A DNA stretch of 63,555 nucleotides from an uncultured Lachnospiraceae bacterium (GCA_944380185.1 CALWGV010000093.1:1-63555); one strand, 5' to 3'. Shown: positions 17,423 to 26,852, numbered from the stretch's first letter. The notes: a model not told the origin generated them from the letters alone. Program-made: numbers and translations.

Positions 17423-17891
17423 TATTTACACGGACGGAGCAGCCAGAGGGAACCCGGAAGGGCCCGGCGGCTACGGCGCTGTGATTCAGTATAGGGATCC
17501 GCGGGGAATTCTCCATGAAAAGGAGCTGTCTGCCGGATACAAAAGGACGACCAACAACCGGATGGAGCTGATGGCAGTTATCGCCGCACTGGAAGCCTTA
17601 AACCGCCCCTGCGAGGTCGAGCTGTACTCGGACTCGGCCTATGTGGTCAAGGCGTTTAACGAGGGATGGCTTGCCAACTGGATTGCCAGAGATTGGAAAC
17701 GCGGAAAAAATGATCCGGTAAAAAACAGAGATCTGTGGGAGCGGCTCCTGGCTGCGGCGAAACCTCATCGGATTCATTTTAACTGGGTCAAGGGGCATGC
17801 GGGACACCCGCTGAATGAGCGGTGCGACCGCCTGGCCACAGCGGCAGCCGACGGCGACAATCTGAGCGAGGATCCCGGCGCGCAGATGTAG
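17412..17891 (+). CDS. rnhA: Ribonuclease HI
   Basis: The 159-residue enzyme cuts RNA in RNA-DNA hybrids. The catalytic set is complete: Asp in [11 protein letters not shown], Glu in NNRMELMAV, Asp in LYSDSAYVV and the last Asp in NERCDRLA. The start overlaps the upstream MutS-like gene by 11 bases, so the two are probably translationally coupled. Length is standard for RNase HI without an extra hybrid-binding domain. Confidence 0.93.
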   Translation: MKVDIYTDGAARGNPEGPGGYGAVIQYRDPRGILHEKELSAGYKRTTNNRMELMAVIAALEALNRPCEVELYSDSAYVVKAFNEGWLANWIARDWKRGKNDPVKNRDLWERLLAAAKPHRIHFNWVKGHAGHPLNERCDRLATAAADGDNLSEDPGAQM

Positions 17892-17938
17892 GAAGGAAAG
17901 ATAACCGGTCCGGATCAAAAAGCAAGGAGTGAGCGGTA

Positions 17939-18772
17939 ATGAGAGAACGGGTGCTTAAATTCATAATTATGATTATAGCAGTGGTGGCAATCGGCGCCGG
18001 TTTTACTCTGCTCAATCTCAGATTGCAAGGAGGGACCGGCAGACAGGAAGTGGTCGATTTCGGCCGCGAGGAGGCGCTGCGAAACAATACCGGCGCCCCA
18101 GAAGGCGCTGAGGCGGCTGCCGGAGAGGCGCAGGCGGATGCAGAAGCAGAAAATATTCAACCGGAGCAGGATGCCGCAGGGGCAGCCGGCGCGAAGGACA
18201 GCGCAGAGACCGGAGCTTATGCGCAAGGTCAGACGTCTGCGGAGACGGAGGCTGGCGCAGGGGAAGAGACAATATCCCGGGAGGATACGGCGGATGCCAT
18301 AGAGCCTTATGAAAGTGCCGCAGTGGAGGACAGCCGGCAGGAGGTGGAGATAAATATACAGGAATCATCCGTCAGCGTGGAGATTGTAGCGGAGAGCGGC
18401 CCGGAGGAAGCGGCGGAGGATTATTACAGCCGTCTGAGCGAGATGGACAGCCGCCTGACGGCCAATTCACAGGCAGCAAAGGACAGGACGCTGGCCGATC
18501 AGCAGGCGGCTGCAGAGGCTGCGCTGACCTTCTGGGATGATGAGCTCAATATGATTTACCAGGCGCTGCGCGACCGGATGCCGGAGGAAGAATTTATAGA
18601 GCTGAGAGATGAGGAGAGGGCCTGGATTCGGCAGAGGGACGAGGCGGCCAATCAGGCGTCCGTCTCGCAGACACAAAGCAGCAGCGCACAGAATCTGGCC
18701 TACACGACGAGCCTGATGGAGTGGACGAGGGACCGGGTATATGAATTGGCAAAGATGTATTACGGGCAGTAG
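17939..18772 (+). CDS. Exported LprI/DUF1311-like protein
   Basis: The 277-residue protein has an N-terminal membrane anchor (residues 5-30), then about 120 residues of low-complexity Ala/Glu/Gly sequence, then a helical domain of about 110 residues. The last part shows the LprI/DUF1311 pattern: WDDELNMIYQALRDRM, then LRDEERAWIRQRDEAAN and a closing helix. Family members inhibit lysozyme or have unknown envelope roles. The Cys residues usual in many LprI proteins are missing. Function here is inferred only from the fold pattern. Confidence 0.7.
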   Translation: MRERVLKFIIMIIAVVAIGAGFTLLNLRLQGGTGRQEVVDFGREEALRNNTGAPEGAEAAAGEAQADAEAENIQPEQDAAGAAGAKDSAETGAYAQGQTSAETEAGAGEETISREDTADAIEPYESAAVEDSRQEVEINIQESSVSVEIVAESGPEEAAEDYYSRLSEMDSRLTANSQAAKDRTLADQQAAAEAALTFWDDELNMIYQALRDRMPEEEFIELRDEERAWIRQRDEAANQASVSQTQSSSAQNLAYTTSLMEWTRDRVYELAKMYYGQ

Positions 18773-18837
18773 AGTGACGGCCGTATTGCCCTGTGCAATT
18801 CTGCCCGGCGGGAAAGCCCAAAATCCGTTCAGGGGAC

Positions 18838-18866
18838 TTGCCAAAGCGCCTTTGCCGTGCTAAGAT
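18838..18866 (+). promoter_or_regulatory. Promoter of alaS
   Basis: TTGCCA (18838-18843) and TAAGAT (18861-18866) with a 17-base spacer. No T-box leader is recognised in the 118 bases to the start codon. Confidence 0.55.
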
Positions 18867-18983
18867 TAAACGTACGATAAAAATCTACACATTCCTCCAC
18901 CGCCGGGGGTAGCCGCAGTCTGCGTCTATGTCCGGCCAATCTGTTGTGGCGGAGTGCTGCAGATAACTTTGGAGGAAAATACT

Positions 18984-21623
18984 GTGCAGAAATACGGCGT
19001 AAATGAACTGAGAAGAATGTTTCTGGAGTTTTTCGAGAGCAAGGGACACCTGGTGATGAAGAGTTTTTCCCTGGTGCCTCACAATGACAACAGTCTTTTA
19101 CTCATCAACTCCGGTATGGCTCCGTTAAAGCCCTACTTTACCGGGCAGGAGATCCCGCCCCGGCGTCGGGTATGCACCTGCCAGAAGTGCATCCGCACCG
19201 GCGATATTGAGAATATCGGCAAGACGGCCCGCCACGGCACTTTCTTTGAGATGCTGGGCAATTTCTCCTTTGGCGATTATTTTAAGAAGGAGGCCATCAG
19301 CTGGTCCTGGGAATTCCTGACGCAGGTAGTGGGCCTGGACCCGGAACGGCTGTACCCTTCGGTATATCAGGACGATGATGAGGCCTATGCGCTGTGGCGC
19401 GATATGATCGGCGTTCCGGAGGAGAAGATTTTCCGTTTTGGAAAAGAGGATAATTTCTGGGAGCATGGCTCCGGCCCCTGCGGTCCCTGCTCGGAGATCT
19501 ACTATGACCGAGGTGAAAAATACGGCTGCGGCCGTCCCGGCTGTACGGTGGGCTGCGACTGCGATCGCTATATCGAGGTCTGGAACAATGTGTTCTCTCA
19601 GTTTGACAATGATGGCCACGGCCATTACAGCGAGCTGAAGCAGAAAAACATCGACACCGGCATGGGACTGGAGCGCCTGGCCGTGGTGGTGCAGGATGTG
19701 GACTCTCTGTTTACCATCGACACCAATAAGGCCCTGCTCGATGAGGTCTGTGCCCTGGCCCATACCGAATACCAGAAGGATCATCAAAAAGATGTGTCCC
19801 TGCGCATTGTGACCGATCATATCAAGTCCTGTACCTTTATGATTTCAGACGGGATCATGCCTTCCAATGAAGGCAGAGGCTATGTGCTTCGCCGTCTGCT
19901 GCGCCGCGCCGCCCGCCATGGCAGGATCCTGGGCATAGAGGGCGAGTTCCTGGCTCCGCTGAGCCGTACGGTAATCGAGCTGTCCAAGGACGGCTATCCG
20001 GAGCTGGAGGAGAAGCAGGCCATGATCTTTAAGGTCCTGTCTGAGGAAGAGGACAAGTTCAATAAGACGATCGACCAGGGGCTCTCCATTTTATCCGAGA
20101 TGGAGGATCAGATGAAAGCGGACGGTCAGACGGTCCTCTCCGGCGAGAACACGTTTAAGCTCTATGACACCTATGGATTTCCGATGGATCTGACTCGTGA
20201 AATCCTGGAGGAGAAGGGAATGACCGTGGATGAGGATGGCTTTCACGCCTGCATGGAGAAACAGCGCCAGAAGGCCAGGAGCGCCCGCAAGACCACCAAT
20301 TATATGGGAGCTGATGTGACGGTATATCAGTCCATCGATCCCTCCATCACATCGAGATTTGTCGGTTATGATACGCTGGAGGCGGACTCCCGGATTTCGG
20401 TGCTCACGACGCCCGATGAGCTGGTGGAGGCCCTGGCTGACGGCGATGTGGGAACCATCATCACGGATGAGACGCCTTTCTATGCCACCATGGGCGGCCA
20501 GAACGGAGATATCGGCGTGATTTCTACGGATACGGCTGAGTTTGTGGTGGAGGACTGCATTCAGCTGCAGGGCGGCAAGACCGGTCATGTGGGACGCATG
20601 ACCAAGGGCATGTTTTCCGCAGGGGAGACAGTTCATCTGTCGGTCAACGCAGTCAATCGCGCGCTCACCTGCAAGAATCACAGCGCTACGCATCTGCTGC
20701 ACAAGGCTCTGCGCACGGTGCTGGGCACTCATGTGGAGCAGGCCGGTTCTCTGGTGACGGCTGACCGTCTGCGCTTTGACTTTACGCATTTTTCCGCCAT
20801 GACCCCGGAAGAGCTGAAGGCTGTGGAGGATATGGTCAATGAGGAGATTGCGGCCGCTCTGCCGGTAACCACCGATATCATGGATATTGACGAGGCCCGC
20901 AAGACGGGAGCGATGGCCCTTTTCGGCGAGAAATACGGGGATAAGGTCCGCGTGGTCAGCATGGGGGATTTCTCCCGCGAGCTGTGCGGCGGTACCCATG
21001 TCAGCAACACTTCCGCCATCACCCGGTTTAAAATCCTGTCCGAGGCAGGCATCGCAGCTGGTGTAAGGCGTATCGAAGCTCTGACCGACAAGGGACTGTT
21101 TGATTATTACGATGGTCTGGAGAGCGAGCTCAAAGGGTTGGCACACGCCATGCGAAGTGACGTGGCCGGACTGCCGGGCAGAGTTGAGACGCTGCAGGAG
21201 GAGCTGCGCGCTGCTCGTGCGGAAAATGAGAAGCTGAAAGACCGTCTGGCCAAGGATGCGGCCGGAGATATTCTGAAGAATGCCCGTGAGATCGGCGGCA
21301 TAAAGGTGCTGGCGGCCGAGGTGCAGGGAATGGACATGAACAGTCTGCGCAATCTGGGCGATCAGCTGAAGGATAAGCTGGGGGACAGTGTTGTGGTGCT
21401 GGCCTCTGTGACTGACGGCAAGGTAAATTTGATGGCTACGGCCACGGACAGCGCCGTAAAGAAAGGCACCCATGCCGGCAATCTGATCCGTGAGATCGCT
21501 GCGCTGGTGGGCGGAGGCGGCGGCGGACGTCCCAATATGGCTCAGGCCGGCGGCAAAAATCCGGCGGGAGTTGCCGCAGCTCTTGAGAAGGCGGCAGTGG
21601 TGTGCGAGAGCCAGCTGAAGTGA
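18984..21623 (+). CDS. alaS: Alanyl-tRNA synthetase
   Basis: The 879-residue enzyme charges tRNA-Ala. The class II catalytic domain starts with KYGVNELRRMFLEFF and contains RHGTFFEMLGN. The editing domain has the zinc/active-site pattern NHSATHLLH and LCGGTH, and the C-terminal DHHA1 domain ends with the Gly-rich RPNMAQAGG. I choose GTG at 18984 as start because GGAGG (18971-18975) is 8 bases upstream and it fits family length; an ATG at 18954 lies before this site. Own promoter upstream and a strong terminator downstream make it a single-gene unit. Confidence 0.95.
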   Translation: MQKYGVNELRRMFLEFFESKGHLVMKSFSLVPHNDNSLLLINSGMAPLKPYFTGQEIPPRRRVCTCQKCIRTGDIENIGKTARHGTFFEMLGNFSFGDYFKKEAISWSWEFLTQVVGLDPERLYPSVYQDDDEAYALWRDMIGVPEEKIFRFGKEDNFWEHGSGPCGPCSEIYYDRGEKYGCGRPGCTVGCDCDRYIEVWNNVFSQFDNDGHGHYSELKQKNIDTGMGLERLAVVVQDVDSLFTIDTNKALLDEVCALAHTEYQKDHQKDVSLRIVTDHIKSCTFMISDGIMPSNEGRGYVLRRLLRRAARHGRILGIEGEFLAPLSRTVIELSKDGYPELEEKQAMIFKVLSEEEDKFNKTIDQGLSILSEMEDQMKADGQTVLSGENTFKLYDTYGFPMDLTREILEEKGMTVDEDGFHACMEKQRQKARSARKTTNYMGADVTVYQSIDPSITSRFVGYDTLEADSRISVLTTPDELVEALADGDVGTIITDETPFYATMGGQNGDIGVISTDTAEFVVEDCIQLQGGKTGHVGRMTKGMFSAGETVHLSVNAVNRALTCKNHSATHLLHKALRTVLGTHVEQAGSLVTADRLRFDFTHFSAMTPEELKAVEDMVNEEIAAALPVTTDIMDIDEARKTGAMALFGEKYGDKVRVVSMGDFSRELCGGTHVSNTSAITRFKILSEAGIAAGVRRIEALTDKGLFDYYDGLESELKGLAHAMRSDVAGLPGRVETLQEELRAARAENEKLKDRLAKDAAGDILKNAREIGGIKVLAAEVQGMDMNSLRNLGDQLKDKLGDSVVVLASVTDGKVNLMATATDSAVKKGTHAGNLIREIAALVGGGGGGRPNMAQAGGKNPAGVAAALEKAAVVCESQLK

Positions 21624-21669
21624 AGCGCACATAGGCTTCAGGAGTAAAACAAAAAAAGGATAAGAATCT

Positions 21670-21715
21670 GACGGCAGAGACAGCTTCTTCCAGGAAGCGG
21701 TCTCTGCCGTCTTTT
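21670..21715 (+). terminator. Strong intrinsic terminator of alaS
   Basis: GACGGCAGAGAC (21670-21681) pairs perfectly with GTCTCTGCCGTC (21700-21711), with an inner GCTTC/GAAGC stem, then TTTT. Confidence 0.92.
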
Positions 21716-21727
21716 CTCTGCAGAAAG

Positions 21728-21830
21728 TTTGTGAATTGTCTGAACAGGAAAGATAAACGCTCTTGTTCACAAAAAGTTTACAGAGTTAATGGAATTGTCA
21801 TTTGAAGTTTTTGCCTTGCGGGAATATAAT
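21728..21830 (+). promoter_or_regulatory. Promoter and upstream inverted repeat of citrate synthase gene
   Basis: TTGAAG (21802-21807), 17 bases, TATAAT (21825-21830) is a strong promoter. Upstream, TTTGTGAA (21728-21735) and TTCACAAA (21766-21773) form a perfect 8-bp inverted repeat with a 30-base spacer, and TGAACAGG/CTTGTTCA lie inside it; this may be a regulator site. Confidence 0.65.
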
Positions 21831-21868
21831 TGAAAATGAGACAAAAAATTGAAGAAGGAGGAAGAGCC

Positions 21869-23242
21869 ATGGAAGATGTTATTTTTAAGATTACTCCACA
21901 GGTGGAAAAGTTGTCCGCCGTCTGCGAGGACAAAGATAAGGTAGATCCGGAGCTTTATACAAAGTATAATGTGATGAGAGGGCTCAGAGATTTAAACGGA
22001 AAAGGCGTGCTGGCCGGTCTTACTAATATTTCGGATGTGCATGCCAAGAAGAATGTAAACGGTGAATTGGTGCCTTGCCCGGGGCAGCTGTTCTACCGTG
22101 GCTATGATGTAAAGGACTTGACCCGCGGATGCAGGGAAGAGAACCGGTTTGGATTTGAAGAAGTGGCCTACCTTCTGCTGGTCGGGGAGCTCCCCAATGA
22201 GAAGGAGCTGGCAGCCTTTACAGAGGAGCTGTCCGAGAGAAGGACACTTCCTCAGAATTTCGTCCGGGACGTGATCATGAAGGCTCCCAGCAAGGACATC
22301 ATGATTAACCTGGCCAAGAGCGTGCTCACTCTTTATTCCTATGATGACGCGGCGGAGGATACCTCCATTCCCAATGTGATGCGTCAGTGTCTCAATCTGA
22401 TCAGCCAGTTTCCCATGCTGGCCGTCTACAGCTATCAGGCATATTCCCACAGCAATGGCAACAGCCTATATCTGCATCATCCTCAGCCGGAGCTCTCCAC
22501 TGCGGAGAATATTCTGGCTATGCTTCGTCCCGATCAGTCCTATTCTTCTTTTGAGGCTACGGTGCTTGACCTGGCGCTGATTCTCCATATGGAGCACGGC
22601 GGCGGCAATAACTCCACCTTTACGACCCGTGTCGTCACTTCCTCCGGAACGGACACCTATTCGGTGATGGCGGCGGCTTTGGCCTCTTTAAAGGGTCCTC
22701 GTCACGGCGGAGCCAATATCAAGGTGGTTCAGATGTTTGAGGACATGAAGCAGAAGGTCAAGGACTGGAACGATGAGGAGGAAGTGGAGAACTATCTTAT
22801 CCGCATTCTTCACAAGGAAGAATTCGACAGAAGCGGCCTGATCTATGGCGTAGGCCATGCGGTTTACTCAGTGTCCGATCCCCGCGCCGAGATTTTCAAG
22901 GGCTTTGTCAGCCGCCTGGCTGAGGAGAAGGGGCGGAGCGATGAGTTTAATCTCTATACCACAGTGGAGAAGCTGGCTCCCCAGGTCATCGGCAGAGAGC
23001 GCAAGATTTACAAGGGCGTCAACACCAATGTGGACTTTTACAGCGGTTTTGTATACAGCATGCTGAATCTGCCGCTGCAGCTGTATACGCCCATGTTTGC
23101 CGTAGCCCGTATTGTGGGATGGAGCGCTCATCGGCTGGAGGAGATTGTCAGCGCCGAGAAGATTATTCGTCCGGCCTATACGAATGTATGCCCGCGCAGA
23201 GAATATGTAAAAATGGCAGATCGGGACAGAGACGGCGAGTAA
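21869..23242 (+). CDS. gltA: Citrate synthase
   Basis: The 457-residue enzyme condenses acetyl-CoA with oxaloacetate to citrate, in these anaerobes mainly to feed glutamate synthesis. Catalytic elements are visible: HMEHGGGNNSTFT, GPRHGGAN and YGVGHAVYSVSDPRA with the catalytic Asp. The start at 21869 follows AAGGAGG; the longer in-frame reading begins inside the -10 element at 21825-21830 and can be excluded. 2-methylcitrate synthase activity cannot be ruled out from sequence, but no prp genes are nearby. Confidence 0.93.
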   Translation: MEDVIFKITPQVEKLSAVCEDKDKVDPELYTKYNVMRGLRDLNGKGVLAGLTNISDVHAKKNVNGELVPCPGQLFYRGYDVKDLTRGCREENRFGFEEVAYLLLVGELPNEKELAAFTEELSERRTLPQNFVRDVIMKAPSKDIMINLAKSVLTLYSYDDAAEDTSIPNVMRQCLNLISQFPMLAVYSYQAYSHSNGNSLYLHHPQPELSTAENILAMLRPDQSYSSFEATVLDLALILHMEHGGGNNSTFTTRVVTSSGTDTYSVMAAALASLKGPRHGGANIKVVQMFEDMKQKVKDWNDEEEVENYLIRILHKEEFDRSGLIYGVGHAVYSVSDPRAEIFKGFVSRLAEEKGRSDEFNLYTTVEKLAPQVIGRERKIYKGVNTNVDFYSGFVYSMLNLPLQLYTPMFAVARIVGWSAHRLEEIVSAEKIIRPAYTNVCPRREYVKMADRDRDGE

Positions 23243-23249
23243 GTGGATT

Positions 23250-23612
23250 TTATCCGCTGCTGTCGTTCAGATAGTGCAGGCAGGAGAGCAGGCGGCTGCC
23301 AAGCCGGGAAGGGCTGTCGGCCGTTTCGGGAGATACAAGCAGTCCCTGCTCTTGGGAAAAGTATTCCTGGCCGGCGTCCATGCCGGCCAGCCAGAAGGGC
23401 GGGCTTTTGTAGACGGCTGCCAGACGGAGGAGCCTGTCGGCTGCTATGCGGTGAATATCTCCGCTCTCATAGCGGGCCAGAGTCATTTTGTTTATGCCGG
23501 CTCTGCCGGCTGCCTGAGCGAGAGTCAGGCCTGTCTTCTGTCTGGCCTGCCGCAGCCGCTCGCTGTCCAGAGGGATGCGGCGGGCGGCGATGTCTGTCGT
23601 CTCCAGAGTCAT
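23250..23612 (-). CDS. XRE family helix-turn-helix regulator
   Basis: The 120-residue protein has a Cro/C1-type helix-turn-helix at about residues 18-70 (LRQARQKTGLTLAQAAGRAG, then MTLARYESGDI). The rest is a short tail of unknown role, perhaps for dimerisation. It is read toward citrate synthase and the two stop codons are only 7 bases apart, so the transcripts must overlap at their ends. The target is unknown. Confidence 0.8.
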   Translation of the reverse strand: MTLETTDIAARRIPLDSERLRQARQKTGLTLAQAAGRAGINKMTLARYESGDIHRIAADRLLRLAAVYKSPPFWLAGMDAGQEYFSQEQGLLVSPETADSPSRLGSRLLSCLHYLNDSSG

Positions 23613-23712
23613 ATTCGGATCATCCTTTCTTTTGTCGGGATAACTATTATATAACAGGAATGAAAATTGGAAAAGGCAAAAACCGGGAATCCTGAAGCGG
23701 GGTTCTTTTTTA

Positions 23713-23741
23713 TTGCGGTTTTGGCGGGAATATGATATGAT
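23713..23741 (+). promoter_or_regulatory. Promoter of thrC
   Basis: TTGCGG (23713-23718) and TATGAT (23736-23741) with a 17-base spacer, 49 bases before the thrC start. Confidence 0.6.
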
Positions 23742-23790
23742 GAAACATGGGAGTTACTGCGATAAAAAGACAGGAAGGGGTGGCGTGAAG

Positions 23791-25296
23791 ATGCGTTACA
23801 GAAGTACCAGAAGTAATCGGGAGGCCGTTTCAGCCAGCCAGGCTATACTGGAGGGGCTGTCCCCCGACGGCGGACTTTTCGTCCCCGAGACGATTCCGTC
23901 TCTGCCCTGCACACCGGAGCAGCTGGCGGACATGGATTACCAGGAGACTGCCTTTGAGATCATGAAGCTCTATCTGACGGATTATTCGGAAGGTGAGCTT
24001 AAGGCCTGCATAGCGGCGGCCTACGATCATAAATTTGATACAGATAGGATCGTTCCTCTGGCCAAGGTGGAGGGGACGTACTATCTGGAGCTGTTTCACG
24101 GGCCGACCATTGCTTTTAAGGATATGGCTCTATCCATCCTGCCTCATCTGATGACCGCCGCCATGAAAAAAAGCGGTAAAAATAAAGAGACGGTGATTCT
24201 CACCGCCACGTCGGGCGATACAGGCAAGGCTGCTCTGGAGGGGTTTGCCGATGTTCCCGGCACACGGATTTTGGTATTCTATCCCAGGGACGGGGTCAGT
24301 GCCATACAGAGACAGCAGATGCTCACCCAGCGGGGAGAGAATACCTGGGTTATCGGTGTGGACGGCAATTTCGATGACTGTCAGAATGGAGTCAAGGCGA
24401 TTCTGGCGGACAAAGAGCTGGCAGAACAGATGAATGCGGCAGGACTTTCCTTCTCCTCGGCTAATTCCATCAATATCGGCCGTCTGGTTCCGCAGATTGT
24501 TTACTATGTCTACGCCTATGCCCGTCTGCTGCGGGAGGGCGAAATCGCAGCGGGAGAACCGATAAATATTGTTGTGCCCACCGGCAATTTCGGCAATATC
24601 TTGGCGGCCTGGTATGCCAGCCGCATGGGTTTGCCTGTGCACCGCCTGCTGTGTGCCTCCAATGAAAACAAAGTTCTCTGCGACTTCTTTGCCACCGGGC
24701 TCTATGACCGCTGCCGTCCATTTATTCTGACGGATTCCCCGTCCATGGATATTTTAGTTTCCAGCAATCTGGAGCGGCTGATCTATGAGCTGACCGGCCG
24801 TGATCATGGAAGGACAGCGGCCTTTATGGAGCGGCTCGCGCGGGAGGGAAGCTATCAGATCGATGATTCGATGAAGGAGCGGATGAAGATATTCTGGGGT
24901 GGGTTTGCCACGCAGGAGGAGGGCAGACAGGAGATTCGCCGTGTCTTTGCCGACTGCGGCCATGTGATGGACACCCATACGGCCGTGGCTTCGGCGGTGT
25001 ATGCTCAATATCGCCGGGCGACAAAGGATGATACCAAGACGCTTATCGCCTCCACGGCCAGTCCCTACAAATTTGCGCCCAGCATTCTGCGCGCTATCAG
25101 GCCGGAATGGGAAGAGCAGAGAGAAAAGATAAGTGATCTGGATTGGGCCTTTGCCTGTGCGGCAGAGCTCTCCCGACTTTCCGGCACAGAGATTCCGTCG
25201 GCGGTGCAGGAGCTTCGGGGAGCTCCGCAGCGTCACAAGCTGACCTGCAGCGCAGATCAGATGAAACAGATGGTGCGAGATGTTTTGAAGATTTGA
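23791..25296 (+). CDS. thrC: Threonine synthase
   Basis: The 501-residue PLP enzyme makes threonine from O-phosphohomoserine. The N-terminal MRYRSTR and LSPDGGLFVPE are typical of the longer threonine synthase type, and HGPTIAFKDMALS holds the PLP lysine. TATSGDTGKAALEG forms the phosphate-binding loop. GGAAGGGG precedes the ATG at 23791; the frame is open upstream but runs into the promoter. It stands alone without hom or thrB. Confidence 0.93.
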   Translation: MRYRSTRSNREAVSASQAILEGLSPDGGLFVPETIPSLPCTPEQLADMDYQETAFEIMKLYLTDYSEGELKACIAAAYDHKFDTDRIVPLAKVEGTYYLELFHGPTIAFKDMALSILPHLMTAAMKKSGKNKETVILTATSGDTGKAALEGFADVPGTRILVFYPRDGVSAIQRQQMLTQRGENTWVIGVDGNFDDCQNGVKAILADKELAEQMNAAGLSFSSANSINIGRLVPQIVYYVYAYARLLREGEIAAGEPINIVVPTGNFGNILAAWYASRMGLPVHRLLCASNENKVLCDFFATGLYDRCRPFILTDSPSMDILVSSNLERLIYELTGRDHGRTAAFMERLAREGSYQIDDSMKERMKIFWGGFATQEEGRQEIRRVFADCGHVMDTHTAVASAVYAQYRRATKDDTKTLIASTASPYKFAPSILRAIRPEWEEQREKISDLDWAFACAAELSRLSGTEIPSAVQELRGAPQRHKLTCSADQMKQMVRDVLKI

Positions 25297-25301
25297 TATG
25301 G

Positions 25302-25327
25302 AGGCCTGCGCTTACCTGCGCAGGCCT
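25302..25327. terminator. Bidirectional stem-loop between thrC and the flippase gene
   Basis: AGGCCTGCG (25302-25310) and CGCAGGCCT (25319-25327) are perfect inverted 9-mers. The flippase stop codon (25312-25314) lies in the loop. T-runs are short on both sides. Confidence 0.6.
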
Positions 25328-26613
25328 TTGATTCTATCGCGCAGATCCTTGGCGAAAAACGCCTGGACAATATGTCCCACCACGGGCCGGGTAGGCCGAT
25401 AGAAGAGAGGGGCGACCATGGTGACGACGATCTGAGTGACCAGGGTGGCCGCAGAGGCGCCGGTGGCACCTAACACCGGGATCAGCAGGGAGTTTAGGAC
25501 CAGGTTGACCACGACTCCCCAGATCGGGAACAGTTCGGAATAGCGGTTGAGCCCCTCGCATACCAGCCAAGTGGACCGTGCCACGGACAGGTGGGAAAAC
25601 AGGGTGCTCCAGATCAGCAGATAGAGGCTGGGCAGACTGGCCATGTACTCGGCGCGCAGAAATGTGGAGAAAAACCAGGGTCCCAAAACCATGACGCCCA
25701 CACCGGCGGCGATGCCGATCCAGATGATAATGGAGTAGAGGGTGCGCAGCCGTTCCAGATAGTTGGTGCCGGTGGCATGCCCCTCCATGATGGCCGGGCG
25801 ATAGGAAGTCATGATCGCGTTGGGGATGAAGACCCAGACCATGGCCACACTGTAGGCGGTGGTGTATATGGCCACTTCGGAATCTCCGCAGATGTTGCCC
25901 AGCATGATCCGGTCCATCTCCGAGTAGATCATGGTGATCATCGAGGCCAGGATAAAGTGCTTGCTCTGGCGAAACAGGCGGCGGCACCATTCCGCAGAAA
26001 AGGAGAGCTTCGGCCGCGCCTCCTTGAAGAACATATAAAGCAGAATCAGACAGATGACCATGGCATCCAATGTGTAGGAGAAGGCAAAGTAGGGCTCGTC
26101 TTTCTGCGCCACGATAATGTAAATCTTCCAGGCGGCTACAATCACATAGGTGATGGCCTTGGCGATGGAGACATGCTTGCTTTCCAGCCTGGACTGAAAA
26201 TAGAAATCGATGAGATCGGACAGCTTAAAGATCAGCTGCAGGGAGACGAGCAGAGCGATCCACTCATAGTAAGGGGCAAAGTCCCTGGTGGCGCCGACCA
26301 AGAAGAGCATACAGAAGACGGACAGAATACCGGAGGCCAGGCGCATGGCCATGGCAGTGCCCATGATTACATCTTTTTGCTTTGGATCGGCGGTCAGCTC
26401 TTTGATGATTACGTATTCCAGTCCCAGAGAGGACAGGGAGAGAAAGACATTGACGAAGGAGCTGCAGTAGCTGATGGCGCCTAGCGCGTCGGTTGCCAGA
26501 TAGTTGGTGGTGGCGATCTGGATGAAGAAGGAAACGGCAGCCTGAATCAGCCGTTCGGAGATGATCCAGGCAGAGTTATTGACGATGCGGTTGCTCATAC
26601 TCTTTTTTTTCAT
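25312..26613 (-). CDS. Oligosaccharide flippase family membrane protein (MOP superfamily)
   Basis: The 433-residue protein has 12 or more predicted membrane spans and the polysaccharide-export pattern RIVNNSAWIISERLIQAAVSF at the N terminus, which is typical of Wzx-like flippases that move lipid-linked sugars across the membrane. No glycosyltransferase or polymerase genes accompany it, so it is an orphan. The start codon is at 26613; an in-frame ATG 15 bases later (MSNRI) is also possible. Confidence 0.85.
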   Translation of the reverse strand: MKKKSMSNRIVNNSAWIISERLIQAAVSFFIQIATTNYLATDALGAISYCSSFVNVFLSLSSLGLEYVIIKELTADPKQKDVIMGTAMAMRLASGILSVFCMLFLVGATRDFAPYYEWIALLVSLQLIFKLSDLIDFYFQSRLESKHVSIAKAITYVIVAAWKIYIIVAQKDEPYFAFSYTLDAMVICLILLYMFFKEARPKLSFSAEWCRRLFRQSKHFILASMITMIYSEMDRIMLGNICGDSEVAIYTTAYSVAMVWVFIPNAIMTSYRPAIMEGHATGTNYLERLRTLYSIIIWIGIAAGVGVMVLGPWFFSTFLRAEYMASLPSLYLLIWSTLFSHLSVARSTWLVCEGLNRYSELFPIWGVVVNLVLNSLLIPVLGATGASAATLVTQIVVTMVAPLFYRPTRPVVGHIVQAFFAKDLRDRIKGLRR

Positions 26614-26751
26614 GTATTATCAAGTCTCTTTCTTTATCATATTTTTATCTTATCTGATGACGGCAGGATCACAAAAACAGACTGCCGGCATGGATGCAAC
26701 GGCTATAGACCATCTTACACCATAAGAGGAAAAATGCAAAAGGTTTTTTAA

Positions 26752-26807
26752 GAATTTCTGAATAAATTCACATTTTAGTTGACTTTCCGTCCCCTGACGG
26801 TTAGAAT
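26752..26807 (+). promoter_or_regulatory. Promoter and inverted repeat of the acyltransferase-like gene
   Basis: TTGACT (26779-26784), 17 bases, TAGAAT (26802-26807). Just upstream GAATTT (26752-26757) and AAATTC (26764-26769) form an inverted repeat with a 6-base spacer, weakly similar to a CodY box. Confidence 0.6.
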
Positions 26808-26852
26808 GGGGATGATCAAATTCTAAAAATTTTATAAACAAAGGAGTTATCC

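Noticed and set aside
18773-18983. T-box leader before alaS
   Set aside because: No T-box sequence, specifier loop or antiterminator pair is seen; only a plain promoter.
20091-21770. 559-codon minus-strand frame over alaS
   Set aside because: It runs antisense to the editing and C-terminal domains of AlaS and through its terminator.
23243-23695. 150-codon plus-strand frame after citrate synthase
   Set aside because: It is antisense to a clear XRE helix-turn-helix gene and has Cys/Gly/Arg-rich unnatural composition.
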